Positions 54,201 to 64,000 of a DNA stretch of 64,000 nucleotides are shown piece by piece; within the stretch, counting starts at the first letter, position 1; each line of letters begins with the position of its first letter. The stretch is from NCBI GenBank assembly GCA_022059125.1, contig JAEUWY010000015.1:1860001-1924000 (forward strand), read 5' to 3'. The position numbers and the translations under genes are program-made. A model generated the notes under the pieces. It saw only the letters and a list, made by a program, of their open reading frames with translations. It ran no database searches and was not told the origin of the DNA. Source of the stretch: Corynespora cassiicola. Lineage: Eukaryota; Ascomycota; Dothideomycetes; Pleosporales; Corynesporascaceae.

Positions 54201-54796
54201 CCCTGGGGTTAGCTTTGCTGTGGTGCCGTCAAGCACGCACCTGCCAGCCCTGTCCGAATTGAAGCTGCAGCACTCCCATGGCCACGGTCAACGGCCCACC
54301 AGCTGGCCGATTCCGCGCCGCGCTTTGTCATTGCCCATCGTTTGCTCGCGACCTGAGCCCAGTGCCTTCGTAAGGATGGCGCAGCACGCCAATCCCAGTT
54401 CCCTGCCGCGGCCAAATGTAATCCAACGCGCTCCGACTGATGATGTGTGGCCGCCGATGGCTTGTCAGGGGGTTTTAGCACCCGCGCCGGGGTGGAGCTC
54501 ATATTTTACGCTTTCGATACCGTGCTTCTGCCTCGTACGTCGCCAGCTTAAGGCCGAATCTCCGTCAAGACCTGCCTTCTGACGTGAAGTAGATATAATG
54601 CCATGCTGCCACACACATGCCACGCCTTTTTATTTAGGTCGAGCTGTCCCACCCCCAGTCCAACCACTCCTAGATCAGTTGAATGACTTTGTTCCTTTGA
54701 CGAGCCTCAAAAGATACCACCATTCCAGGCTCCATTATCTGCCCTCCACCAATTGGTTCAACGCCAGCCCACCCTGCCTAACCATACCTTGCCGCC
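48201..54796. other. 6.6 kb without a supportable gene
   Basis: No frame carries a recognised domain, and no pair of frames joins into a convincing spliced gene. Small structured elements do occur: TACCTAGGTA at 48270-48279, an 11-bp inverted repeat at 48660-48694, and an 18-bp perfect palindrome at 53862-53879. The end of this stretch is the promoter of the Zn2Cys6 gene. Confidence 0.5.
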
Positions 54797-55557
54797 ATGT
54801 CCCAGAGGTCGAGTTCAATGGAGGCTTCCCAAGACAACATAAGGAAGCGAGTCTGCAAAGCTTGCGACAGGTGTCGCCTGAAGAAGTCCAAGGTATGCTT
54901 CGCGTCAACCGTGTGATTTTGGCCTTGCTGACTTTTTTCTTCTTCCTAGTGCGATGGTGCCAGCCCATGCAGCAGGTGTAAAGCCGATAACGCCATTTGT
55001 GTTTTCGGAGAGAGGAAGAAGGCCCAGGACAAAGTGTACCCCAAGGGGTAAGCATGGTCCCTGGTCACCGTCCATGTCGACCTGTACTGACAGGACCTAG
55101 TTATGTCGAGATGCTTGAGCAACAACAGACACAGTTGGTCGCTGGTCTTCGAGAATTGTACAGCCGGTTGCAGAATGGCCAGGGCTGGCCAGGACAGCCA
55201 CTGCGCGAGGCCCAGGGCGGACATCCTCTTACACACGACATCCTCGAGAGGCTCGATCTCCTCCACCCCACGGGCGAGGGCAGCACCAACTATGAAGGCT
55301 TCGAGGAGGACTGCAACCGCATGCAACAGAAGCTGCTCGAAAGAGGCGCACCGTACACGCACAGGCGGGGGTCCGTGAGCTCTGACTCGGAACATGGCCA
55401 CACGTCGTCACCATCTTCGTACAGTGGCACCCCGACGACGCGATCGATACCGTTCAGCGACCCCTTCGCGCGCAACAACGCCCCGCCCACGCCTCCCATG
55501 CACAGCCCGTTTCCACGACAGTCGCAGATTGTACAGCCTCAGCAGCAGCATCATCAA

Positions 55558-55592
<35 letters not shown>

Positions 55593-55887
55593 CCAGCCGA
55601 TCAAGCAGGAGGCGCCCATGGTCTCACCTGGATTCATGAATGCCGGCGCACTGGACCCATCGGCCCTGTCTCGATCAGCATGGGCGAGCGAGCCAATGAT
55701 GCTCGACGAGCCCCTCGACTTCACCAAATCCATGTACAGCTTTGACTCTTACGGCGGCTTCGACCAGAACGCGATGAGCCTGGAACCCATGGTCATGGGC
55801 GATCCCGTGGATCCCATGATGCCAGGATGGAACAACGCCAACGACTTGGACTTCAGCACCTTCATACATAACCCCGTGGGAGCATGA
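54797..55887 (+). CDS. Zn2Cys6 transcription factor with polyglutamine tract
   Basis: Three exons, 54797-54892, 54950-55047 and 55101-55887, give 326 residues. The binuclear zinc cluster reads C23-X2-C26-X6-C33-X5-C39-X2-C42-X6-C49, split by intron 1 exactly before C33, a common position in this family. Basic residues inside the cluster (RLKKSK) contact DNA. A short linker leads to a coiled-coil dimerisation segment (YVEMLEQQQTQLVAGLRELYSRLQ, about residues 66-90). The middle is Ser/Thr/Pro-rich, followed by a Gln/His run of about 25 residues from CAG/CAA codons (about 55535-55605). The acidic-aromatic C-terminus (DEPLDFTKSMYSFDSYGGFD, ending DFSTFIHNPVGA) looks like an activation domain. There is no fungal-specific middle homology region, so it is smaller than most family members. 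The target genes are unknown. Confidence 0.9.
55535..55605 (+). repeat. CAG/CAA repeat encoding polyglutamine
   Basis: An in-frame run of CAG and CAA codons interrupted by a few CAT/CAC codons inside the Zn2Cys6 gene. It encodes a Gln/His-rich segment likely to vary in length between strains. Confidence 0.85.
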
Positions 55888-57056
55888 TTGGGCCGGTCGT
55901 TCTCACCTATTCGTCCTTGGTTGGTGTTCTGTCTGCGTTCAAGCGTTTCGGGTAATAGATCCACAGTGGTGTCCGGATCTGGATTTTTTTTGGTTCGGCG
56001 TTAAACGGGCATTTGGGAAAATGCGGGGATTAATCATCATGTTTCCTGGCTGGGATTCGCCGAAGCCATGATATGAGCAAAAGGAGGCTTCACTATGACG
56101 TTCCCCTTTGAGGTGAAACGGTGGGCATCGGCGGAGGGGGAGGAGTTCAGACTGCAGGGTTTGCAGAGACTGTGACGACAAAGACTGGAGCGTCGTCAGA
56201 TCAGACACGGCGAGATTATTGAGCAGCTAGCAAATATTGTATCATACCTTTTCCACTCAAGAGTCGAGCCTTTCGGGCCTGTGACGATCGGCGGGATGCG
56301 AGCGTGAAGGGTCGAGATTGGGCATGCGTGGACGGCTTGTGCAGGGGCCCGGGCGTGTCAGCCAGCCGCCGCTTAGTCACCGGCAATAAGGCCGAGCAAC
56401 GTCTGGCCCGAGCGCCTTGGCCACGGCATGCCCGCCGCACATCCCACCCACCATCCACATCGCCCTCGCGTCCAAGCCCAAGCCCAAGGGGGGGCGGCAG
56501 ACCGACGGGGGCACTGGCCGGGCAGCAGGGCCAACAGCACCAGCACCGCCAGCACCAGCATCACACGGCGGGCCGCTTGCCTCCTCCGTCCTGAGACACC
56601 GACCCGCCACGCGAAGAGCGACTCATACACGGCACCACGGAAGAATTGCGCGGGCTCCACAGCTTCATTAGGCTAATGAGGCACCAGTACGTACTTGATG
56701 GCCGTGGCCGTTGCCGTGGCCGTCTGCGCTGCCTCCACCTCCACCACCACCGCATCAACCCGCCGCGCGAGCCTGAGCCTGAAGCTGCACCATCTCCAGG
56801 GCCCTCGCTGCTCCTCACCGCCTCAACAACTTTCTGCTTGACGTAAAGGCGCTGCAACGTGCCCCAGGGAGGTGAGTGTGCCATCTGCTGCGCAGCCCCG
56901 CATTGCGGAGAAGCGCCGACCGCCGTGACACATCACCCAGTCCAGTGCCTCCATGTCACGCTATCCCCATCTCGATGTCCCCTACTGACGCCTCATGTTG
57001 CAGACTCGCCTGCAACCCCCATCACCGGCCATCCATTCCTGCCATTGGTGCTCACC
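55888..57056. other. Intergenic region
   Basis: Downstream of the Zn2Cys6 gene and upstream of the epimerase. The frame of the epimerase is open back to 56859 but has no earlier in-frame ATG that extends the family homology, so I treat it as leader. Confidence 0.5.
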
Positions 57057-58112
57057 ATGTCTGCAGCTAATGCATTCACCTTCCTCCCGCTAGGGGCTAT
57101 TATCCAGGAATTCAACATCAGCGGCAGGAACATTGTCCAAGGTTTCCCTACTCCCGACCTCTACAAGCAATATAACTTCCCGTACTTCGGTGAGACCATT
57201 GGCCGAATCGCCAACCGTGTCTCAAATGCAAAAATCAACAACCTAAACGGCAAATCCTACCCGCTGGCCGCCAACAACGGTCCGAACTCCTTACACGGTG
57301 GAGAGCTCGGCTGGGGGAAACGAGAGTTCCAAGGCCCCTCGACCGTGGAGCGCAATGGCCAAGAGGCCACCTTCTTCAAGTACCTGAGCAAGGATGGCGA
57401 GGAAGGCTACCCAGGCACCGTCGAGGTGCGCGTCTGGTATGTCCAGAAGAAAGAACATGAGGACGGTGTCCAGAAGGAGGTCCTGTACATCGAGTATGAA
57501 GCCGAGCTTGTTGGTGATGAAGTCGACGAGACTGCCATCAACATGACCAACCACAGGTGAGCCCAGCCCCAAGGAAAACATGGAAAAGCTTACTGAGGCC
57601 ATGGGTGAAGCTACTTCATCCTCAATGACGGACCCACTATCGCTGGCACAGAGGTCACCCTGATCACCAACAAATATCAGGTAGTAGACGATGGTGGCAT
57701 TCCACAGGGCCCCATCGAAGAGTATCCCGGTGTCACGCCCAACGAGGCCTTCACCCTGGGGGAGAAGGAGCCAGACATCGACGACTGCTTCATCGTGAAT
57801 GCCGACCCGGCCAGCATCCCCATTGATACTCGTTCGTCGCCACTACAACAGGTGGCTTCCTTCTACCACCCAGAGTCCAAGGTCCACCTTGACATCTCCA
57901 CTACTGAGCCTGCATTCCAGTTCTACACGGGCAAATACATCGATGTACCAGCCGCTGGAGGGCTGCCAGCCCGCGGTGCTCGATCCGGTTTCTGTGTCGA
58001 GCCCAGCCGCTACGTCAATGCAATCAATGTCCCAGAGCAAAAGTCGATGGTGGTCCTCAAGAAGGGTCAAAAGTACGGGACCAGGATCGTCTACAAGGGC
58101 TGGGCGGCATAG
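57057..58112 (+). CDS. Aldose 1-epimerase (galactose mutarotase)
   Basis: Two exons, 57057-57556 and 57611-58112, give 333 residues, the normal family length. The enzyme interconverts alpha and beta anomers of hexoses, feeding the Leloir pathway. Visible hallmarks: GETIGRIANRV (substrate-binding Arg), NNGPNSLHGG with His80, TNHR-SYF with catalytic His166 spanning the splice junction, a DDCF segment, and the catalytic Glu297 in GFCVEPSRY. The 54-nt intron has a GTGAGC donor and GAAG acceptor. The start MSAANAFTFLPLGA is where the beta-sandwich begins in relatives; no signal peptide, so it is probably cytosolic. Confidence 0.92.
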
Positions 58113-61100
58113 GTGCGCTTTTGCCGGGAATACTTTACGAGAGATTTCGCTATGTAGACCTTTCCAGTCGTGCGCGATAACTATTGGATAACATCAATAC
58201 AACAAAGGATTCTGAGGCTGCATAGCTCCGGGAATATCTCGCATCGACCCGCTGTCGTCGCATCTCGTACGAGCGCAGACTCGCCCTTTTGCACGGACTT
58301 AACCTTGCTCATTTGCGCGTCCTGTATCACAAAAATGCCTCAGCCATCAGACGATCTCCTCGCATCACGGCTGCCCTTTCCCATTTACGGCTTTGTATCA
58401 GGCTGTATTGTTGCAGAGGTCAGCAGCGTAGGTGGATGGTCGCACATTCGGAATCAGCTACTCACCGACGCCGACCGAGGTAAATTCTTCGGACTATTCC
58501 ATGATACCTCTCTCTCCAGTGTCCATGTCGCCATGGCCTTTGTCGTTCCCACGAACAAATTTTCACGCGAGGTAAATCTTTTTTTTTTCCTCTTGCTCGT
58601 GCGTCTATCCGCGTCTGCAAGTGTGCGGAAATAGTTCGGACTCTGGCAACGGCCCCACTCCACCAAGATGCGATCCACACGTCAAGATGCTCTGCACTTC
58701 TGCAAACCAAATTTTCGTTCGCGCTTCGTTCCGCCTAACTAGGAGTCCGCCAAACTGGAAGCTCCCCTTGGACTTTGCGTCATTTTCAAGCTGGGCATCT
58801 CATGCGAAAAAAGTTTATTTTAACCCTGTGCAACGGAAGTGTATCCGAAATCCTTTTTCCGTGGTGTTGCAACAGCCCACTTTTGGCCAAGCCGATCATC
58901 TTGCAGGACTAGCCGTCTTTCGCTCCCCAGCCCCAAAACGGCAACACCGCTCTGATGCGGATGATTCTTTTTTGTTTTTTTTATCCCGGCTGTAACATCC
59001 ACACCAGAATGACTACAGAGCTTGGGTCCAGACTTGTATTATTCCACCGAGACTAGCCAATTGACTGTTTAGCATCCCCACAGACAAGAGTTCAAGACCC
59101 TAAATTGTGCCTAGATATTGGACATGAAAGACTAATCACGAGTTTTCTCATCATCGGAAGAACAATCCTGCTCGCAGAGCAGTGCTATGACCCCCTCTTC
59201 CAAGTATGGTACTCTAGCGCGCCTATGGTTCCATCCCTTTGCGCCATGGCTATCGACGTCAGGCGCTCGTACTATACCAACCAGCTCTCATGGAGACAGT
59301 TCCGCGGCGCGCCGTTCCTTGACCATGCCATTCTCTATCTGATGCCACGTTCTTTGGCTGATGTCTTGCGGCACTTGTCAGCCACTCGTCCAAAAGGGTT
59401 TTCTCGTATGCGGAGTCTGGACCTTCTGCTGTCAACCGTTCCCCGCTGCAGCATGCCGAGTGCCGTGTTCTGAGGGGTAGCTGAACAGATGCCTTGGGCC
59501 AGCATTGGCAATTTGATCTCGATCTTTTTCAATCCTAACCATTATGCTTGGGTCTTTCGATTTATTCAATGGCGAAGCAGCCGAGCATCCAGTCTGGAAA
59601 CTGTTCTATTGCACCAAGCGTCAAGTCTCTCGGCATGGTGGTGAGTATCGCCGAAACTCGCCGCAACTCTTGCGTAGTACTACGCCTCTCTCTTGATCAT
59701 CAAGTTTCCGGAAATATCAATGGAGAGTATCCCTGTGTTATTGGTGCCACCTCGAGATAGAAACTTCTGTGAGAACCCTGGCTCTGGAATTGTACAAAGG
59801 ACCCATTTCTTATCCTTGGTTGGTGACACGGTATTGCATGCAGCCTTTCGCTACAGGGACTCGAAAATAAGAAAAGTAATATCCAAAGAGATTCTGCCCC
59901 GACCCAATCATCAGTTGATGCATGTGACTGATGCACGACAGTGCTCAAGAATGAGTGGGCAACCCTTTTGCTGACACACCAGAGTCAAGGCCATATCCGC
60001 CAACCTAAATCGCGAGCTCGGTTACCGAACGTGGGAAAACCTTTGAGAGCATCATTGTATTACCATTCTCCCCGGTAGAGACGCTGCTGCTGACCAAGAG
60101 GTGGACCGGCATGTAATCAACGCCTACTCGCTTAGACTGCTCACGCAAGACCCAACTATTTCGCTTTGCGGTATTGAGAATCATCATTCACAAACAATTT
60201 TTGTGCTGCGACGTTGACTTTGCAGCTCCCGTGCTTACAAGCCGACCTAGGCATTGGGTCCGCCAACGTCATGGCCCGCTTTGATATCGCGATGCCTAAG
60301 GCGACGAAAATCTCTTTCATCACGACACAATCGACGCTGTGACCGCTTTTTCTTGGACCTCGGACGATTTCATGATGAGAAGACCATTACCACTGCACCT
60401 GCATAAGCTGCAACCTCCCAGATCCCCCGTAGCCTGTAATTTTTTTCGTGACCGGGTCTATTCCTGCGCGCCCGAACTTTGGTTAGCCTCAGCTCTGGAT
60501 GTTCCAGCCCGTCGCCTCGCACTGCCGTGCACTTCGTTGCCAGATATTCGTCATGAGATGTGTGAAGGCAGTGGACATCGGCTATTGGGCGGCGCACACT
60601 TTAGCTAGTCCAGCACTCGCCACATCACATCAGCGCATCAGGAACGAAGCTTGATTCGAGGAAGCTTTCTGCTATCCTTCCCAACGGACTCTCGAACCCA
60701 CAATTCTGCCGTACTGTCTTTGAGCTGCTGCACCCCCGGGGTTCGGTCAAGCGCAGTCCCTCGTACGAGTAAAGAACGAGCAAGACGTTGTGGAGCTCTA
60801 CGTCACAAGGGAGCATGCTGTGCATGGCATACAACAGTTGCTTTTGCCGTCGCGATCGCAATTGCGGTTTGATATCGAGTCCAATGGCTGCCAGTGTTCC
60901 TTTGCGGCACCGCACCGGAACTCGGAAGCGACCCTTATCCGACGAAGGAGTTTCTTGGAAGCGTGCGTCGGCATCATGAGACCACGAATAGGAAACTGAC
61001 ATGTCAAGCCAGTCTAATCAAGGCACAGGGGATCCCCCAAAGAACCCAAAAACGGACTGTCGCCATGCAAACCAGGAAATCAGATCATATGATCGTCACT

Positions 61101-64000
61101 GGGATCATATGATGGAGAATGAATGATGACGAGGGGACCAGGGAGGTCAGCCCCTCCCCCACAACCCAGCCTTATGGCCCCCACGGAAAAGGTAGCCGCA
61201 TCCCATTGCTTCCGGGTTCCGCGGGAAGGGCTTCTCCTTATTCTATGATGAGCCGCACGCCTAGTCAGTTCATCGAACGATGGGTTCGAATATTCGGCGA
61301 GCAAAACACCATCACAAGCCTCGTTGTCCGGAGAAGTTGACACCACCTCATTTGACCGCACTCTGGATCCCTCAAATGTTTTTACTTTTCCCAGCCTCCT
61401 CAGGTCTGATCGCTAATCTCTGCACCCAAGAGATTGTCCTCGTTTTGGGACTTGCGGGATGGCAAGTGAACAAGACACGCACGACTCATAGACGCGGCTT
61501 CTCCCGCCGAGTACCCAACACCAAGAGACACATTGCAATTTTGTTGAGAGTATCATGCGACGATCATGAAATCAGAGTCTCCATCTCTTCCTCTCCTTCG
61601 AACCATTTCGTCTCATTCCAAGTCACTCCCTTCCCTCAGAAACTTGCACGCAGCCGTACCCACCGCAGATCGATTAAACACCTCTATCCACCACACCGTA
61701 AATAGTCCGCGCATCGAAGATACATACTCTTAGTGGTTAACAGCTTGGACACATTGGTCATGCAAAAAAGGATTTTTCCATGGTGGTGATGGTGGTGGTT
61801 GCGTAGTAGCAAGTTGCATCTCGTAAGCCGGTGCAATACGCGGTGCTTCACCGGTGCAGACTCGGGACTCTGCCTATCACCATCAAGAAGTCCACTTCGC
61901 AGTGGATCTGGCGTCACGATAACGAAAAAACTCTCAGCCTCACACCACCTGCCTATTTTCCTCAGCCCCGCCAACATGGTGCTTGGTCATCGTTCGCCTT
62001 GACGTCAGGGTGGCCCACAGAGCCATGCAAGCCAGTCAGTTGCCGCGCAACTCTGCCATTCTGGAGCGCATGGCTGGCTCGTATCACTAGATTGCTGCCC
62101 AGCTCGTCCAGAAGGCTTTGTCATGCGTTGCAAGGATACGTGCGAAGCTGTTTCCTGCCCATGAAACGCAAGCTACACTGCTCGTTGTGCCATGCCTAGA
62201 TGAGCTGAAGCTGATGCGCTTCGCGAGAGCGAGAACGAGAGCGAAAGAGAGGCGACTCGTTGAAGCGACCGCCAACACCACCATAGTATACAGAGCTTAA
62301 TCACCTTTCTCGAAAATAAATTCGGTGGTTCGACGAGATCGAGACCTCTACTATCGCGATATCTTAGCGACACGTCTCGCCATGCCGCCTAGCCTGAAAC
62401 CCCCAGCATGGAAACAAGGCATTAGAGAGCTTCCTGTATTCATGGGCGTTTTTGACGCATTCGTATGTTTCCGCAACTCCTTCGAGGCTTGTGCGTGCAT
62501 ATTTGACCGAGCACGAGAGGAGATCCCGTGGGGCGTATGAAGTCATTGAAGTGCAGAAAAAACTCGGACTTTGCATGCCTGCGGGGAGGGATTTGCTCGA
62601 AGGCTCATGCATGTCCTCTACCGCGATTCAGCGACCCTACCCTGCGTGTATGGAAACGAAAAAAAAAACCTGATATTCCGTTTCAGGGATCCAACCGTTG
62701 CCTATCCGTGGGGAAAGTGCCGTGAGCTTGGAGTTTTTTCTGGTGTTGAGGTCGATGGATAGGACCGATGGCGCGTGGATGCGCGCAGATTGATCTTCTT
62801 TGGCCAACGAGGTCGGGGATGTGTCTCGTGGTTCCCCGGTCCCCCAGCCCACGTGCCGAAGAATTTCGGTCTTGGGTCGTGGGCCTATCAGGGAACTGGA
62901 TTCTTGACTTCGTGAGTGAACATGCCAATTTGGTGGTGATCTGTCACTTCAAAGGACCGAACGCCTAGTTGAGATCTCGATCTGATCTTGAAGCTGTTTC
63001 TGCTCATCGTGGATATTTATGTCGGCGCGTACGCGTACGTGGAAAAGTGCTCCTTTGGGAGGGGAGTATCCTGTACCACAGTCTTCAAGAGCTGCGCAAT
63101 CATCGCTGGATGGGGTAAATGCTGAGAACTTGAGTATTGTGGGCGAGTTGGTGGGGGCTTGGAGATTCCTCGGCGTTGTTGGCGGTTTTGCAATATGGCT
63201 GGCTCCCCCCCGACAACTTGAGAGGAGACTCCAGCTATGGTACATCATATCTAGATTTTTTCATCTGTGAAACAATGTTGACTTCACTGATAGTGTGAGA
63301 ATTTTATCTTGTCCGTGCGACGATCTTTGCGGCCAGACTGTGGCACTGTTAGTACTGGGCTTTTGTGTCTAGAGCAAGTAAATCGCCGACGAAGAAGCGG
63401 TAGATCAACAACCGTAGTAGATACATATCAATGATGTCACAGATTGGTTTAAGCATGATTTGAAGTCGCGATTTTAGTGATGTGATGTACGCATAACCTA
63501 TCGGCTAGGATGTAGCATCAGCAATAGTACATATGTGTCCTGTCCCTCATCACGTAATTACATTAATATTCTCATCAATCTCATATCTCTCTACCTAATC
63601 AATTTGAAAAAAATTCTAGAATTCAACATAGACTTTATTCTATGTTATCATTTTTCACGAATGCTACACATTCCAGTCAATTCTTTGCCGGCTACCGCTT
63701 CTGGCCGCCACCACGCCAGCCTTCCCACTCCCAAACCTCTATGCGCTAAGAATTTATGCCTTAATATATCCTGATCTACCATCGTAGCTGCACTTTGACT
63801 TGCAATATCTGTCCGACACACGCTTCCTACCTGATACCTTGCCAAGCCGCCCACCCTCGCCATTCCCTCTCTCCACTTTCCGCCCCGCCCTCAATCTCCC
63901 AAGAACCCATCTCCCCCCTAAGTCCATAGGAACGATACAGAAAAGCTCTCTATCTCTAAAATGACACGTGCATGTGGCCATTAAAGCCACCTCGGGTACA
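58113..64000. other. 5.9 kb without a supportable gene
   Basis: Only short frames on both strands, none with a recognisable domain. The paired GATCATATGAT motif lies at 61083-61113. DNA from about 63470 to 63780 is AT-rich and contains an 8-bp hairpin (63625-63646). No tRNA, 5S rRNA or transposase remnant was seen. Confidence 0.5.

Noticed and set aside
59105..59473. 122-codon plus-strand frame
   Set aside because: No homologous motif and no neighbouring exon; typical of random open frames in the right-hand gene desert.

Overview
The window is nuclear DNA from a filamentous ascomycete (Pezizomycotina, most likely a Sordariomycete-type genome). The evidence is the short introns (about 45-95 nt) with GTATGT/GTAAGT-type donors and CTAAC/CTGAC-like branch sites, the small intron-bearing tRNA, and a gene set of fungal housekeeping proteins plus Ser/Pro-rich disordered proteins, a Zn2Cys6 regulator and flavin enzymes. 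All gene models were assembled by hand by joining exons so that reading frame and family sequence both continue. No expression data or database search supports them.

Layout. 0.5-4.2 kb: a convergent pair of flavoenzymes, an FAD monooxygenase (salicylate-hydroxylase-like, with an atypical leader and motif changes) and a berberine-bridge-type FAD oxidase. It is separated from the rest by a tRNA gene at 4.8 kb. 5.5-12.3 kb: a compact housekeeping block of two divergent pairs, RBD2 rhomboid protease/GAA1 GPI transamidase subunit and RPN9 proteasome lid subunit/complex I 39-kDa (NDUFA9/NUO-40) subunit. 13-21.7 kb: a BTB-domain protein, an F-box/2EXR-like protein, the vacuolar TRP channel YVC1, and a D-serine dehydratase. 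24-35.5 kb: three large low-complexity, Ser-rich hypothetical proteins on the plus strand. 36.2-43.3 kb: MON1 (vacuolar fusion GEF subunit), a truncated NAD-binding reductase relic, a tiny MRX7-like mitochondrial protein with micro-exons, and a classical tyrosine phosphatase. 44.4 kb: a small mitochondrial-type protein. 44.7-54.8 kb: a gene-poor stretch opening with an AT-rich block. 54.8-58.1 kb: a Zn2Cys6 transcription factor with a polyglutamine tract and an aldose 1-epimerase. 58.1-64 kb: no recognisable gene.

Functionally, the conserved genes cover endomembrane and vacuole biology (RBD2, GAA1, YVC1, MON1), proteostasis (RPN9), mitochondrial function (complex I subunit, MRX7-like protein) and small-molecule metabolism (D-serine dehydratase, mutarotase). 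The only hint of specialised metabolism is the flavoenzyme pair at the left edge. No polyketide synthase, NRPS or terpene synthase is visible, so if it belongs to a cluster the rest lies outside the window.

The most interesting observations are the atypical FAD monooxygenase and its pairing with the oxidase beside a tRNA; two independent GC-AG introns; 14-nt and 18-nt micro-exons; unusually long introns in MON1; an in-frame, stop-free intron in RPN9; three exact intergenic copies of the 10-bp palindrome TACCTAGGTA; and the truncated reductase. I did not find a convincing entirely new system.
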